Below are positions 1 through 12,420 of a stretch of DNA of 64,000 nucleotides, one piece after another; the stretch's first letter is position 1, and the number at the start of each line of letters is the position of its first letter. The notes beneath the pieces were generated by a model. It searched no databases, was not told where the DNA came from, and saw nothing but the letters and a program-made list of their open reading frames with translations. The stretch is from Symsagittifera roscoffensis. Lineage: Eukaryota > Xenacoelomorpha > Acoela > Convolutidae. Position numbers and translations under genes: made by a program. The DNA lies in the NCBI RefSeq assembly GCF_963678635.1, contig NC_087062.1, positions 100,859,209 to 100,923,208 of the forward strand. The letters run 5' to 3'.

Positions 1-3000
1 AGGAGATAGAGCAAAACAGGAGAGCGATTGAGCATCCGAGAAATGATAAAGAACGCAACTTCCAGGATAACGCCAAGGAACTTGAAGGAGATAAAAAACA
101 GGAGAGCGATTGAGCATCCGAGAACTGATAAAGAACGCAACTTCAAGGAAAACGCCAAGGAACATGAAAGAGATAGAGCAAAACAGGAGAGCGATTGAGC
201 ATCCGAGAAATGATAATCAACGCAACTTCCAGGATAACGCCAAGGAACTTGAAGGTGATAAAAAACAGGAGAGCGATTGAGCATCCGAGAAATGATAAAG
301 AACGCAACTTCCAGGAAAACGCCAAGGAACATGAAGGAGATAGAGCAAAACAGGAGAGCGATTGAGCATCCGAGAAATGATAAAGAACGCAACTTCCAGG
401 ATAACGCCAAGGAATTTGAGGGAGATAAAAAAAATAGGAGAAGAATGAGAATCCGAGAAATGACAAAGAACTCAACTTCTAGGAGAACGCCAAGGCATTT
501 GAAGAAGGCAAAGAAAAACAGGAGAAAGAATGAGAATCCGTGAAAGGACAAAGAACACAACTTCCGGGAGAACGCCAAGGATCATGAAGTATATAAAGAA
601 AAACAGGAGAAAGAATGAGAATCCGTTAAATAACAAAGAACTCGAATTTCAAAAAAACGACAAGGATACAACAAAAATAAGAGAAAGAATGAGAATCTGT
701 TAAATAAAAAACAACTGAATTTCCAGGAGAATGCCAATGAACATGAGGGAGATATAGAAAAACAGGATAGCGAATGAGAATCCGGACAATGACATAGAAC
801 GCAAATTACAGGAGAACGCATAGGAACAGGAAGAAGATAAAGAAAAACAGGAGAAAGTTTGAGAATCCGAGAAATGACAAAAAACACAACTTCCAGGAGA
901 ACGTAAGGAACATGAAGGAGATAAAAAAACAGAGGAAAGATTGAGAATCCGAGAAATGACAAAGAACTCAACTTCCAGTAGAACGCCAAGGAACCTGAAG
1001 GAGATAAGGAAAAACAGGAGAAAGAATGAGAATCCGATAAATAAAAAAGAACTCACCTTCCAGAAAAACCCCAAAGAACATAAAGGATACAACGAAACAT
1101 AGGAGAAAGAATGAGAATCAGAAAAATAAAAAAGAACTCAACTTCCAGGAGAATGCCAATGAAGATGAGGAAGATAAAGAAAAACTGGAGAAAGAATGAG
1201 AATCCCAGAAATGACACAGAACGCAAATTCCAGGAAAACGCCGAGGAAATTGAAGGAGACAAAGGAAAACGGGAGAAAGATTGAGAATCCAAGAAATGAC
1301 AAAGAATGCGACTCCCAGCAAAACGCCAAGGAACTTGAAGGAGATAGAGAAAAACAGGAGAAAGAATGAGAATCCGAAAAACTACATAGAACGCAACTTC
1401 CAGGAGAACGCTTAGGAACCTGAAGAAGATAAAGAAAATCAGGAGAAAGTTTGAGAATCCGAGAAATGACAAAAACGCAACTTCTAGGAGAACACAAGGA
1501 ACATGAAGGTCATAAAAAACAGGAGATAGACAAAAAATCCGAGAAATAACCAAGAACGCAACTTCCAGGAGAACGCCAAGGAACCTGAAGAAGATAAAGA
1601 AAATCAGGAGAAATCTTGAGAATCTGAGAAATGACAAAAAACGCAACTTCTAGGAGAACGCCAAGGAACCCGAAGGAGACAAATAAAAACAGGAGACCGA
1701 ATGAGACTATGAAAAATGACAAAAATTGCAACTTGCAGCAGAACGCCAAGGAACATGAAGGAGATAAAGAAACAGAAGAAAGATTGAGAATCCGAGAAAT
1801 GACAAAGAACTCAACTTCCAGTAGAACGCCAAGGAACCTGAAGGAGATAAGGAAAAACAGGAGAGAGATTGAGAATCCGAGAAATGACAAAGAACTCAAA
1901 ATCCAGGAAAACGCCAAGGAACTTGAAAGAGATAAAGGAAAACAGGAGAAAGAATGAGAATTCAAGAAATGACACAAAACGCAAGTTCCAGGAAAACGCA
2001 GAGGAACTCGAAAGAGATAAAGGAAAGCTGGAGAAAGATTGAGAATCCGAGAAATGACAAAGCATGCGACTTTCAGCAAAACGCCAAGGAACTTGAAGGA
2101 GATAGAGAAAAACAGGAGAAAGAATGTGAATCCGAAAAATGACATAGAACGCAACTTCCAGGAGAACGCTTAGGAACATGATGGAGATAAAGAAAAACAG
2201 GAGGTAGTTTGAGAATCCGAGAAATGACAAAAAACGCAACTTCTAGGAGAACGCAAGGAACATGAAGGACATGAAGAAAAACAGGCGATAGAAAAAAATC
2301 CTAGAAATAACCTAACGCAACTTCCAGCAAAACGCCAACGAATATGAAGGAGATAAAGAAAAACAGGAGAGCGAATGAGAATGCGGACAATAACATAGAA
2401 CGCAAATTACAGGAGAACGCATAGGAACATGAAGGAGATAAAGAAAAACAGGAGAAAGTTTGAGAATCCGAAAAAATGACAAAGAACTCAACTTCCAGGA
2501 GAATGCCAATGAGGATGAGGAAGATACAGAAAAACTGGAGAAAAAATGAGAATCCAAGAAATGACACAGAAAGCCAGCTCCAGGAAAACGCCGAGGAATT
2601 TGAAGGAGACAAAGGAAAACTGGAGAAAGATTGAGAATCCGAGAAATGACAAAGAATGCGACTTCCAGCAAAACGCCAAGGAAATTGAAGGTGATAAAGA
2701 AAAACAGGAGAAAGAATGAGAATCCGTTAAATAACAAAGAACTCAACTTCTAGAAAAAACCCAAAGAACAGAAAGGATACAACGAAAAATAGGACAAAAA
2801 ATGAGAATCAGAAAAAAAAGAACCCAACTTCCAGGAGAATGCCAATGAACATGTGGGAGATAAATAAAAACTGGAGAGCGACTGAAAATCCGAGAAAGGA
2901 CAAAGAACGCAAATTCCAGGAAAACGCCAAGGAACATGAAGCACATAAAGAAAAACATGAGAGCGAATGAGAATCCGAGGAAGGACAAAGAACTGAACTT

Positions 3001-6000
3001 CCAGCAAAACGCCAAAGAACTTGACGGAGACAAATGAAAACTGGAGAAATATTGAGAATCTGAAAAATGACAAAGAATGCGACTTCCAGGAAAACGCGAG
3101 GAACATGAAGGAGATAAAAAACAGAAGAAAGATTGAGAATCCGAGAAATGACAAAGAACTCAACTTTCAGTAGAACGCCAAGGAACCTGAAGGAGATAAG
3201 GAAAAACAGGAGAAAGAATGAGAATCCGAGAAATGACAAAGAACGCAACTTCCAGGAGAACGCTTAGGAACATGATGGAGATAAAGAAAAACCGGAGGTA
3301 GTTTGAGAATCCGAGAAATGACAAAAAACGCAACTTCCAGGAGAACGCTTAGGAACCTGAAGAAGATAAAGAGAATCAGGAGAAAATTTGAGAATCCGAA
3401 AAATGACAAAAAACGCAACTTCTAGGAGAACACAAGGAACATGAAGGTCATAAAAAAACAGGAGATAGACAAAAAATCCGAGAAATAACCAAGAACGCAA
3501 CTTCCAGGAAAACGCGAGGAACATGAAGGAGATAAAAAACAGAAGAAAGATTGAGAATCCGAGAAATGACAAAGAACGCAACTTCCAGGAGAACGCTTAG
3601 GAACATGATGGAGATAAAGAAAAACAGGAGGTAGTTTGAGAATCCGAGAAATGACAAAAAACGCAACTTCCAGGAAAACGCGAGGAACATGAAGGAGATA
3701 AAAAACAGAAGAAAGATTGAGAATCCGAGAAATGACAAAGAATACGACTCCCAGCAAAACGCTAAGGAACTTGAAGGAGATAGAGAAAAACAGGAGAAAG
3801 AATGAGAATCCGAAAAACGACATAGAACGCAACTTCCAGGAGAACGCTTAGGAACCTGAAGAAGATAAAGAAAATCAGGAGAAAATTTGAGAATCCGAAA
3901 AATGACAAAAAACGCAACTTCTAGGAGAACACAAGGAACATGAAGGTCATAAAAAAACAGGAGATAGACAAAAAATCCGAGACATAACCAAGAACGCAAC
4001 TTCCAAGAAAACGCGAGGAACATGAAGGAGATAAAAAACAGAAGAAAGATTGAGAATCCGAGAAATGACAAAGAATGCGACTCCCAGCAAAACGCTAAGG
4101 AACTTGAAGGAGATAGAGAAAAACAGGAGAAAGAATGAGAATCCGAAAAACGACATAGAACGCAACTTCCAGGAGAACGCTTAGGAACCTGAAGAAGATA
4201 AAGAAAATCAGGAGAAAATTTGAGAATCCGAAAAATGACAAAAAACGCAACTTCTAGGAGAACACAAGGAACATGAAGGTCATAAAAAAACAGGAGATAG
4301 ACAAAAAATCCGAGAAATAACCAAGAACGAAACTTCCAGGAGAACGCCAACGAATATGAAGGAGACAAATAAAAACAAGAGACCGAACGAGACTATGAAA
4401 AATGACAAAAATTGCAACTTTCAGTAGAACGCCAAGGAACTTGAAGGAGACAAAGGAAAACGGGAGAAAGATTGAGAATCCGAGAAATGACAAAGAATGC
4501 GACTCCCAGCAAAACGCTAAGGAACTTGAAGGAGATAGAGAAAAACAGGAGAAAGAATGAGAATCCGAAAAACGACATAGAACGCAACTTCCAGGAGAAC
4601 GCTTAGGAACCTGAAGAAGATAAAGAAAATCAAGAGAAAATTTGAGAATCCGAAAAATGACAAAAAACGCAACTTCTAGGAGAACACAAGGAACATGAAG
4701 GTCATAAAAAAACAGGAGATAGACAAAAAATCCGAGAAATAACCAAGAACGAAACTTCCAGGAGAACGCCAACGAATATGAAGGAGACAAATAAAAACAA
4801 GAGACTGAACGAGACTATGAAAAATGACAAAAATTGCAACTTGCAGCAGAACGCCAAGGAACATGAAGGAGATAAAGAAACAGAAGAAAGATTGAGAATC
4901 CGAGAAATGACAAAGAACTCAACTTCCAGTAGAACGCCAAGGAACCTGAAGGAGATAAGGAAAAACAGGAGAGAGATTGAGAACCCGAGAAATGACAAAG
5001 AACGCAACTTCCAGGAGAACGCTTAGGAACATGATGGAGATAAAGAAAAACAGGAGGTAGTTTGAGAATCCGAGAAATGACAAAAAACGCAACTTCTAGG
5101 AGAACGCAAGGAACATGAAGGACATGAAGAAAAACAGGCGATAGAAAAAAATCCGAGAAACAACCAAAAACGCAACTTCCAGCAAAACGCCAACGAATAT
5201 GAAGGAGATAAAGAAAAACAGGAGAGCGAATGAGAATGCGGACAATGACATAGAACGCAAATTACAGGAGAACGCATAGGAACATGAAGGAGATAAAGAA
5301 AAACAGGAGAAAGTTTGAGAATCCGAAAAATGACAAAGAACTCAACTTTCAGTAGAACGCCAAGGAACCTGATGGAGATAAGGAAAAACAGGAGAAAGAA
5401 TGAGAATGCGATAAAAATAAAAAAGAACACAACTTCCAGGAGAATGCCAATGAGGATGAGGAAGATACAGAAAAACTGGAGAAAAAATGAGAATCCAAGA
5501 AATGACACAGAAAGCCAGCTCCAGGAAAACGCCGAAAATTTGAAGGAGACAAAGGAAAACTGGAGAAAGATTAAGAGTCCGAGAAATGACAAAGAATGCG
5601 ACTTCCAGCAAAACGCCAAGGAAATTGAAGGAGACAAAGAAAAACAGGAGAAAGAATGAGAATCCGTTAAATAACAAAGAACTCAACTTCTAGAAAAAAC
5701 CCAAAGAACAGAAAGGATACAACGAAAAATAGGACAAAAAATGAGAATCAGAAAAAAAAGAACCCAACTTCCAGGAGAATGCCAATGAACATGTGGGAGA
5801 TAAATAAAAACTGGAGAGCGACTGGGAATCCGAGAAAGGACAAAGAACGCAAATTCCAGGAAAACGCCAAGGAACAAGAAGCAGATAAAGAAAAACAGGA
5901 GAGCGAATGAGAATCCGAGGAAGGACAAAGAACTGAACTTCCAGCAAAACGCCAAAGAACTTGACGGAGACAAATGAAAACTGGAGAAATATTGAGAATC

Positions 6001-7520
6001 TGAAAAATTACAAAGAATGCGACTTCCAGGAAAACGCGAGGAACATGAAGGAGATAAAAAACAGAAGAAAGATTGAGAATCCGAGAAATGACAAAGAACT
6101 CAACTTTCAGTAGAACGCCAAGGAACCTGATGGAGATAAGGAAAAACAGGAGAAAGAATGAGAATCCGATAAATAAAAAAGAACACAACTTCCAGGAGAA
6201 TGCCAATGATGATGAGGAAGATAAAGAAAAACTGGAGAAAAAATGAGAATCCAAGAAATGACACAGAAAGCCAGCTCCAGGAAAACACCGAGGAATTTGA
6301 AGGAGACAAAGGAAAACTGGAGAAAGATTGAATATCCGAGAAATGACAAAGAATGCGACTTCCAGCAAAACGCCAAGGAAATTGAAGGTGATAAAGGAAA
6401 ACAGGAGAAAGAATGAGAATCCGTTAAATAACAAAGAACTCAACTTCTAGAAAAAACCCAAAGAACAGAAAGGATACAACGAAAAATAGGACAAAAAAAG
6501 AGAATCAGAAAAAAAAGAACCCAACTTCCAGGAGAATGCCAATGAACATGTGGGAGACAAATAAAAACTGGAGAGCGACTGGGAATCCGAGAAAGGACAA
6601 AGAACGCAAATTCCAGGAAAACGCCAAGGAACATGAAGCAGATAAAGAAAAACAGGAGAGCGAATGAGAACCTGAGGAAGGACAAAGAACTGAACTTCCA
6701 GCAAAACGCCAAAGAACTTGACGGAGACAAATGAAAACTGGAGAAATATTGAGAATCTGAAAAATGACAAAGAATGCGACTTCCAGGAAAACGCGAGGAA
6801 CATGAAGGAGATAAAAAACAGAAGAAATATTGAGAATCCGAGAAATGACAAAGAACTCAACTTTCAGTAGAACGCCTGGAACCTGATGGAGATAAGGAAA
6901 AACAGGAGAAAGAATGAGAATCCGATAAATAAAAAAGAACTCAACTTCCAGGAGAATGCCAATGAGGATGAGGAAGATAAAGAAAAACTGGAGAAAGATT
7001 GAGAATCCGAGAAATGACAAAGAATGCGACTTCCAGCAAAACGCCAAGGAAATTGAAGGAGATAAAGAATAACAGGAGAAAGAATGAGAATCCGTTAAAA
7101 AACAAAGAACTCAACTTCTAGAAAAAACCCAAAGAACAGAAAGGATACAACGAAAAATAGGAGAAAAAATGAGAATCAGAAAAAAAAGAACCCAACTTCC
7201 AGGAGAATGCCAATAAACATGTGGGAGATAAATAAAAACTGGAGAGCGACTGGGAATCCGAGAAAGGACAAAGAACGCAAATTCCAGGAAAACGCCAAGG
7301 AACATGAAGCACATAAAGAAAAACATGAGAGCGAATGAGAAACCGAGGAAGGACAAAGAACTGAACTTCCAGCAAAACGCCAAAGAACTTGACGGAGACA
7401 AATGAAAACTGGAGAAATATTGAGAATCTGAAAAATGACAAAGAATGCGACTTCCAGCAAAACGCCAAGGAACTTGAAGGAGGTAGAGAAAAACAGGAGA
7501 AAAAATAAGAATCCGAAAAG
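1..7520. repeat. Purine-rich ~84-bp minisatellite, left array
   Basis: Tandem monomers of about 82-87 bp carry the recurring blocks GAGAATCCGAGAAATGACAA, AACTTCCAGGAGAACGCCAA and GGAGATAAAGAAAAACAGGA. In the commonest form I read, 20 of 85 bases on the + strand are pyrimidines, so the strand is about three-quarters purine. Monomers diverge by point changes and 1-3-bp indels. The first 430 bp are a dimeric subfamily (alternating 82- and 85-bp monomers). Between 1.5 and 4.8 kb a block marked by AATCCGAGAAATAACCAAGA recurs at spacings close to whole monomers. Open frames occur on both strands, but stops on the minus strand are absent simply because the strand is pyrimidine-rich; I call no gene here. 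The array ends where the sequence becomes unique near 7,520. Confidence 0.95.
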
Positions 7521-8408
7521 TGTTGAAATATATACCAAGTGCTGAAACAGTGCAAAAAATACAATTTAAACGACAATAAAAACGCATTTTGTCAATTGTA
7601 TTTGGAGTTAATGAGGAGAAAAGGCGGAAAAGTTTTAATGAAGTTCTAAATCAATTTTTTCTCGTATTCTTTTGAGTACTCACCGAGTTTTGGACTAAAG
7701 CGTTAAAAACCCAAGGCTGTTTTTGTTTTATTCAGTTCGTTTGTTCAGCTCTGTGTTTGACGAACAGAGCCATACTATTTTTAAACCTGAACGTTTAAAA
7801 ATGATTACAAACGAAGAAAAATCGTAAATTAGTAAAGTTTCAAGTTTTTCCAGACTCCGCACATCCAGCAAAACTTGAACAACACCAAAGTCACCTCCAA
7901 CTAGACGATAAATTTCCTTATCATGGTGCACATGGAAGTTTATCTTATGGCATACATGATAACAACTGGATACATCACATTTGAATAAATAACCCATCAA
8001 ACTGTAAAGCAGACACAAACAATTCAGGATACTATGAAAAAATGTTTTTCGATTGGAAAGTAGAAATAACACGAGATTTAAAAGATGATACTATACTAAT
8101 TCAAGGAACTCGCTCATTTTATAAAAATTACACGACCACAGGCAACCATAGTTTGGTTCCCTGAAGACACTGTACCACATTTCAAGTCGCTAAAACTCAC
8201 ACAAGAATGATAAAACTTCAGAAAAAATGTTTATAGAATCTATAGTTTTTGATAAAATAAATCCTGATTGAACAAGATCAAACCCAAATCAATATAAGAA
8301 TCTACACATTATCAAATTTACCGTGAAACTAAAGCATGCAAATACTCAAAACCACTTTTTCAATCCCAAAATTTAAAAGTCCTTGTCAAATACGAAAAAG
8401 TTTTCAAA

Positions 8409-8853
8409 ATGAAAACAGGCAAACTAATCCTTGATTTGGCCGATACAATTCAAAAAAGAAAAGACGAAAAGTCTTACTTCCCGGTTAAATTTTAAAAAAC
8501 CAATGGAAACAGGAAACCAGGATTGTAATAGACTAGAAGAATTTTTACTGAAGAATATCACATATTTTGGCGCAATTCACTATGAAACTTACCTCGATAT
8601 GAAACTAAACTACACATTTAGCTTAATTTGTCAATAAATGTCACTTTCAGAGCTCGGAACAATACATGATTTATGTGAACTGGAGCGAACACAAATCTTA
8701 AAATCTCTCACTTCAGCAGTACTCAAAATAAATTATGCAGAAAATCTCTTATCAGGCAACCGCTCTAATTTCATTGATTATGTTACTACACTTGCACTAA
8801 ACAATTCTCACAACCCTTTGTATTTGAAGATGAAGGATGCTACCAACGCTTAA
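8409..8853 (+). pseudogene. Broken coding-like stretch, unknown
   Basis: Two consecutive open stretches in one + frame (8,431-8,637 and 8,638-8,853) are separated by a single TAA. A third short frame opens at the ATG at 8,409. The second stretch begins with a leucine- and glutamate-rich run (LCELERTQILKSLTSAVL), looks protein-like in composition, and could be helical. Frames just downstream (to about 9,120) are also open in pieces, suggesting one longer gene broken by indels. I do not recognise the family. Proximity to the polymerase fragment suggests it belonged to the same Polinton-type element, but that is inference. Confidence 0.3.
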
Positions 8854-9639
8854 TTATATTTTACAAAACAAGTACATTTTGTGAACACCTTATCATGCGG
8901 CATATATTATGGGATAACGTTGTCCCATGTGGATCTGAAAAAATCAAACGAAGATAACTATTATCTTCCTACTTCATACTATCTTCATACTCCTTCTTGT
9001 TTCTTAATACATACGCGCAATCGCTCGCAACCCAACTACAGACCTACAATCTATAGACATATACTCCAAATCACATTTAAAATAACACAGTCGAACACAG
9101 CAATTTCGCGAACTTCTCTTTAAAATGGACACAACCCAAAGGCAATCAATTGATCAAAATCTCCTCAAATTTGCTGAAACATCAAGATTTTCAGACATCT
9201 AACGAAAAGACTACAGTGACTATTTCAAGGTATTAAAGATGATTTGTACATAAATGAAGAATAATATCGCCCACAACATATTCTTCAAATAATGTTTACA
9301 GTTTTTGAATATCAAAAAGGAATTCTTAGCATTTCTAGGATGGCCCTATTGAATCTTAGAAGCATTGATTATTTTATATTTAAGTTCAACTTTATGGGAT
9401 TTCTTTTCTATCATTTTAATGGACCCTATAACACATGCGCAATACACACAGAAGTCAATAGACAAGCTAGCGTAGCAAAAAATTCTGTCGCAGGTTTTTT
9501 TGGAATTTTTTCCACTACTAACAAAAATTAGCGAATATAATAAAAAAACTATCTAGCAAACCAAACGCATAGGATACTCCAAAAAACATCACAAAAAAGC
9601 GAAAACAAATTGATAACCTTGCGAATTAAAAAGAGATCG

Positions 9640-10085
9640 GCTAGTTGTAGATATTGTTCGGTATGCCGAAGAACTGTAAAGTTTTTCAACGACAAAAGAT
9701 TTAGCAGTGTAAAAAATATTGAACAACAGTTTGGTATCTGTAGCCTCAAAACCTGTGAATTTTGAACGGGATAAGCCCACAATTGTCGGAGCTAGATTTG
9801 GCAATTTGTTACATGTTCCAGTTCCATTAAACATAATCAAGAACAATTTCGACGCAACTCTTATATACTCGGACACTGATTTGTTCTAGCATGAAATCCA
9901 CAGCAAACACCTCTACAAGTAAATCAAGAAACAGGTGAACTGCGAAAGCTTTTTGATTTTTCAAATCTACCAGCCACGCACCCCCTCTAAAACAATGAGA
10001 ATTTGCGGGTTACCCTAAAATTCAGAGAAGAGTTTGCTGGAGATATCATGAAGGAGTACGTGGGACTATAGCCTAAACTTTACAG
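9640..10085 (+). pseudogene. Decayed Polinton-type DNA polymerase B, palm region
   Basis: Read on the + strand across several frames, this stretch shows the late part of a family B, protein-primed polymerase of the Polinton kind. An FG-containing motif-B-like piece comes first (about 9,660). It is followed by a segment with DKPTIVGARFGN (about 9,765-9,810), then the palm motif IYSDTD (about 9,855-9,872), and finally LRKLFDFSN and FAGDIMKEYVGL, which match the expected order downstream of that catalytic motif. Frames change several times and stops interrupt it, one right after the catalytic SDTD, so it cannot make a working enzyme. The exonuclease and N-terminal parts were not found. It lies about 21 kb upstream of the other Polinton genes, in the same orientation. 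The assignment rests on motif order, not on a database search. Confidence 0.6.
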
Positions 10086-10943
10086 CATTACAGCTTTATT
10101 TCTTCCAGTAAGCTTCGTTTTTTTAAGTTTCCAATTACCTTTTTAGAAACGGGCAATAAAGACAAGTCATAAGATTATGTAGGGGTGAGGGACGTATTTA
10201 TGTGGAAAACGAAAAAAAATGTTGAAAATTTGAACTAAATCGGTTGTCCTTTTTGTGTAGAAACTAATAAAAGAAGCGCCAAGGTTGTCTCCACATATAA
10301 AAAACGGGTTCTAACCCGTAATCAATAGAAACAATAATCCACAATATAACGCGCGCGGTTAAATTTTAACTGTCAAAATCAAGGAAAAACATGACCCATT
10401 CAAATTTTAACTCCATTCTTTTTTCTTAGAGTGCTCGAAAAAAGACCAATTTTAACCCCCTTAAAACCCCGGTAAAAAGTGGTCGATGCAACAGCACACC
10501 GAAAAAAGGGGTCATTTTTTAGCCACTTTAACACTACTACTAACAAGGAGACACAAAATAAAGTAAGCTGGTCAAAAAGACTACGAGCACCTGCACTGGC
10601 GGTTAGGTTCGTCTTTCGCATCACTATAGTTCCGGTATTCGAAACTGTTGCGACTAATCTATCAAAAGCAGAGCATTAGGAGGCCAAATTGTGCACCGGA
10701 TAGGGGCAAATCTGTTCCTGATTTCCAGAGACAAGTCTTTAAACTGGTTCAAAAACTTTCCGAACGATCAACGGAAATGGATGAACAAAAAAACCAAGGT
10801 AGAATCCTTGACTTTGTAATGAGCTGATAGAGAAAGGCAGTCAAGATTTTAGCCGACAAAGAAAAAACAAAGTAAACTACTAGGCGCGAAGATGTAGTTA
10901 TATACTTAGTTGCCCCGGATATGTTGCTTGGGGAGAGCACAGT

Positions 10944-12420
10944 GAGCAATAACAAAGAGCGCAACTTCCAGAAAAACGCCAAGGAACATGAAGGAGATAG
11001 AGCAAAACAGGAGAGCGATTGAGCATCCGAGAAATGATAAAGAACGCAACTTCCAGGATAACGCCAAGGAACTTGAAGGAGATAAAAAAACAGGAGAGCG
11101 ATTGAGCATCCGAGAAATGATAAAGAACGCAACTTCCAGGATAACGCCAATAAACTTGAAGGAGATAAAAAAACAGGAGAGCGATTGAGCATCCGAGAAA
11201 TGATAAAGAACGCAACTTCCAGGAAAACGCCAAGGAACATGAAGGAGATAGAGCAAAACAGGAGAGCGATTGAGCATCCGAGAAATGATAAAGAACGCAA
11301 CTTCCAGGATAACGCCAAGGAACTTGAAGGAGATAAAAAAAACAGGAGAGCGATTGAGCATCCGAGAAATGATACAGAACGCAACTTCCAGGAAAACGCC
11401 AAGGAACATGAAGGAGATAAAAAAAACAGGAGAGCGATTGAGCATGCGAGAAATGATACAGAACGCAACTTCCAGGAAAACACCAAGGAACATGAAGGAG
11501 ATAGAGCAAAATAGGAGAGCAATTGAGCATCCGAGAAATGATAAAGAACGCAACTTCCAGGATAACGCCAAGGAACTTGAAGGAGATAAAAAAACAGGAG
11601 AGCGATTGAGCATCCGAGAAATGATAAAGAACGCAACTTCCAGGAAAACGCCAAGGAACATGAAGGAGATAGAGCAAAATAGGAGAGCGATTGAGCATCC
11701 GAGAAATGATAAAGAACGCAACTTCCAGGATAACGCCAAGGAACTTGAAGGAGATAAAAAAACAGGAGAGCGATTGAGCATCCGAGAATTGATAAAGAAC
11801 GCAACTTCCAGGAAAACGCCAAGGAACATAAAGAGATAGAGCAAAACAGGAGAGCGATTGAGCATCCGAGAAATGATAAAGAACGCAACTTCCAGGATAA
11901 CGCCAAGGAACTTGAAGGAGATAAAAAACAGGAGAGCGATTGAGCATCCGAGAAATGATAAAGAACGCAACTTCCAGGAAAACGCCAAGGAACATGGAGG
12001 AGATAGAGCAAAACAGGAGAGCGATTGAGCATCCGAGAAATGATAAAGAACGCAACTTCCAGGATAACGCCAAGGAACTTGAAGGAGATAAAAAACAGGA
12101 GAGCGATTGAGCATCCGAGAAATGATAAAGAACGCAACTTCCAGGATAACGCCAAGGAACTTGAAGGAGATAAAAAAACAGGAGAGCGATTGAGCATCCG
12201 AGAAATTATAAACAACGCAACTTCCAGGAAAACGCCAAGGAACATGAAGGAGATAGAGCAAAACAGGAGAGCAATTGAGCATCCGAGAAATGATAAAGAA
12301 CGCAACTTCCAGGATAACGCCAAGGAACTTGAAGGAGATAAAAAACAGGAGAGCGATTGAGCATCCGAGAAATGATAAAGAACGCAACTTCCAGGATAAC
12401 GCCAAGGAACATGAAGGAGA
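10944..12420. repeat. Dimeric subfamily of the minisatellite
   Basis: Two alternating monomer types make up this block. One has GGATAACGCCAAGGAACTTG followed by a run of A. The other has GGAAAACGCCAAGGAACATG followed by GAGATAGAGCAAAA. They are about 82-84 and 85 bp, giving a dimer near 167 bp. The same dimer occupies positions 1-430, and single copies are embedded in the higher-order units from about 14.9 kb to 22.7 kb. It is the most uniform part of the minisatellite. Confidence 0.85.

Larger units (their letters stand above)
7521..10943. other. Non-repetitive island inside the minisatellite
   Basis: About 3.4 kb of unique A+T-rich sequence interrupts the ~84-bp minisatellite; repeat monomers flank both sides. 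It holds a decayed polymerase B fragment (about 9,640-10,085, + strand) and shorter broken open stretches (8,409-8,853). The rest (7,521-8,400, 8,860-9,600 and 10,090-10,940) has only short frames that I cannot name. A small hairpin, ACGGGTT-CT-AACCCGT, lies near 10,303-10,320. No terminal inverted repeats or target-site duplication were recognised, so it is unclear whether the island inserted into the array or the array grew around it. Confidence 0.8.

Noticed and set aside
7728-8072. 114-codon minus-strand frame with several Cys and His residues
   Set aside because: The Cys/His spacing does not fit a known zinc finger, and there is no flanking gene structure. It could be chance in A+T-rich DNA.
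9589-9876. 95-codon minus-strand frame
   Set aside because: It overlaps the polymerase B remnant on the opposite strand, whose motif order is the better explanation.
10479-10679. 66-codon + frame beside the minisatellite edge
   Set aside because: Short, no motif, and matched by an equally long frame on the other strand.
11270-11839. 189-codon + strand frame encoding a charged repeat peptide
   Set aside because: Monomers of 84 bp keep the frame by length alone. Neighbouring monomers of 82 or 85 bp break it, and no promoter, start context or conserved ends are seen.
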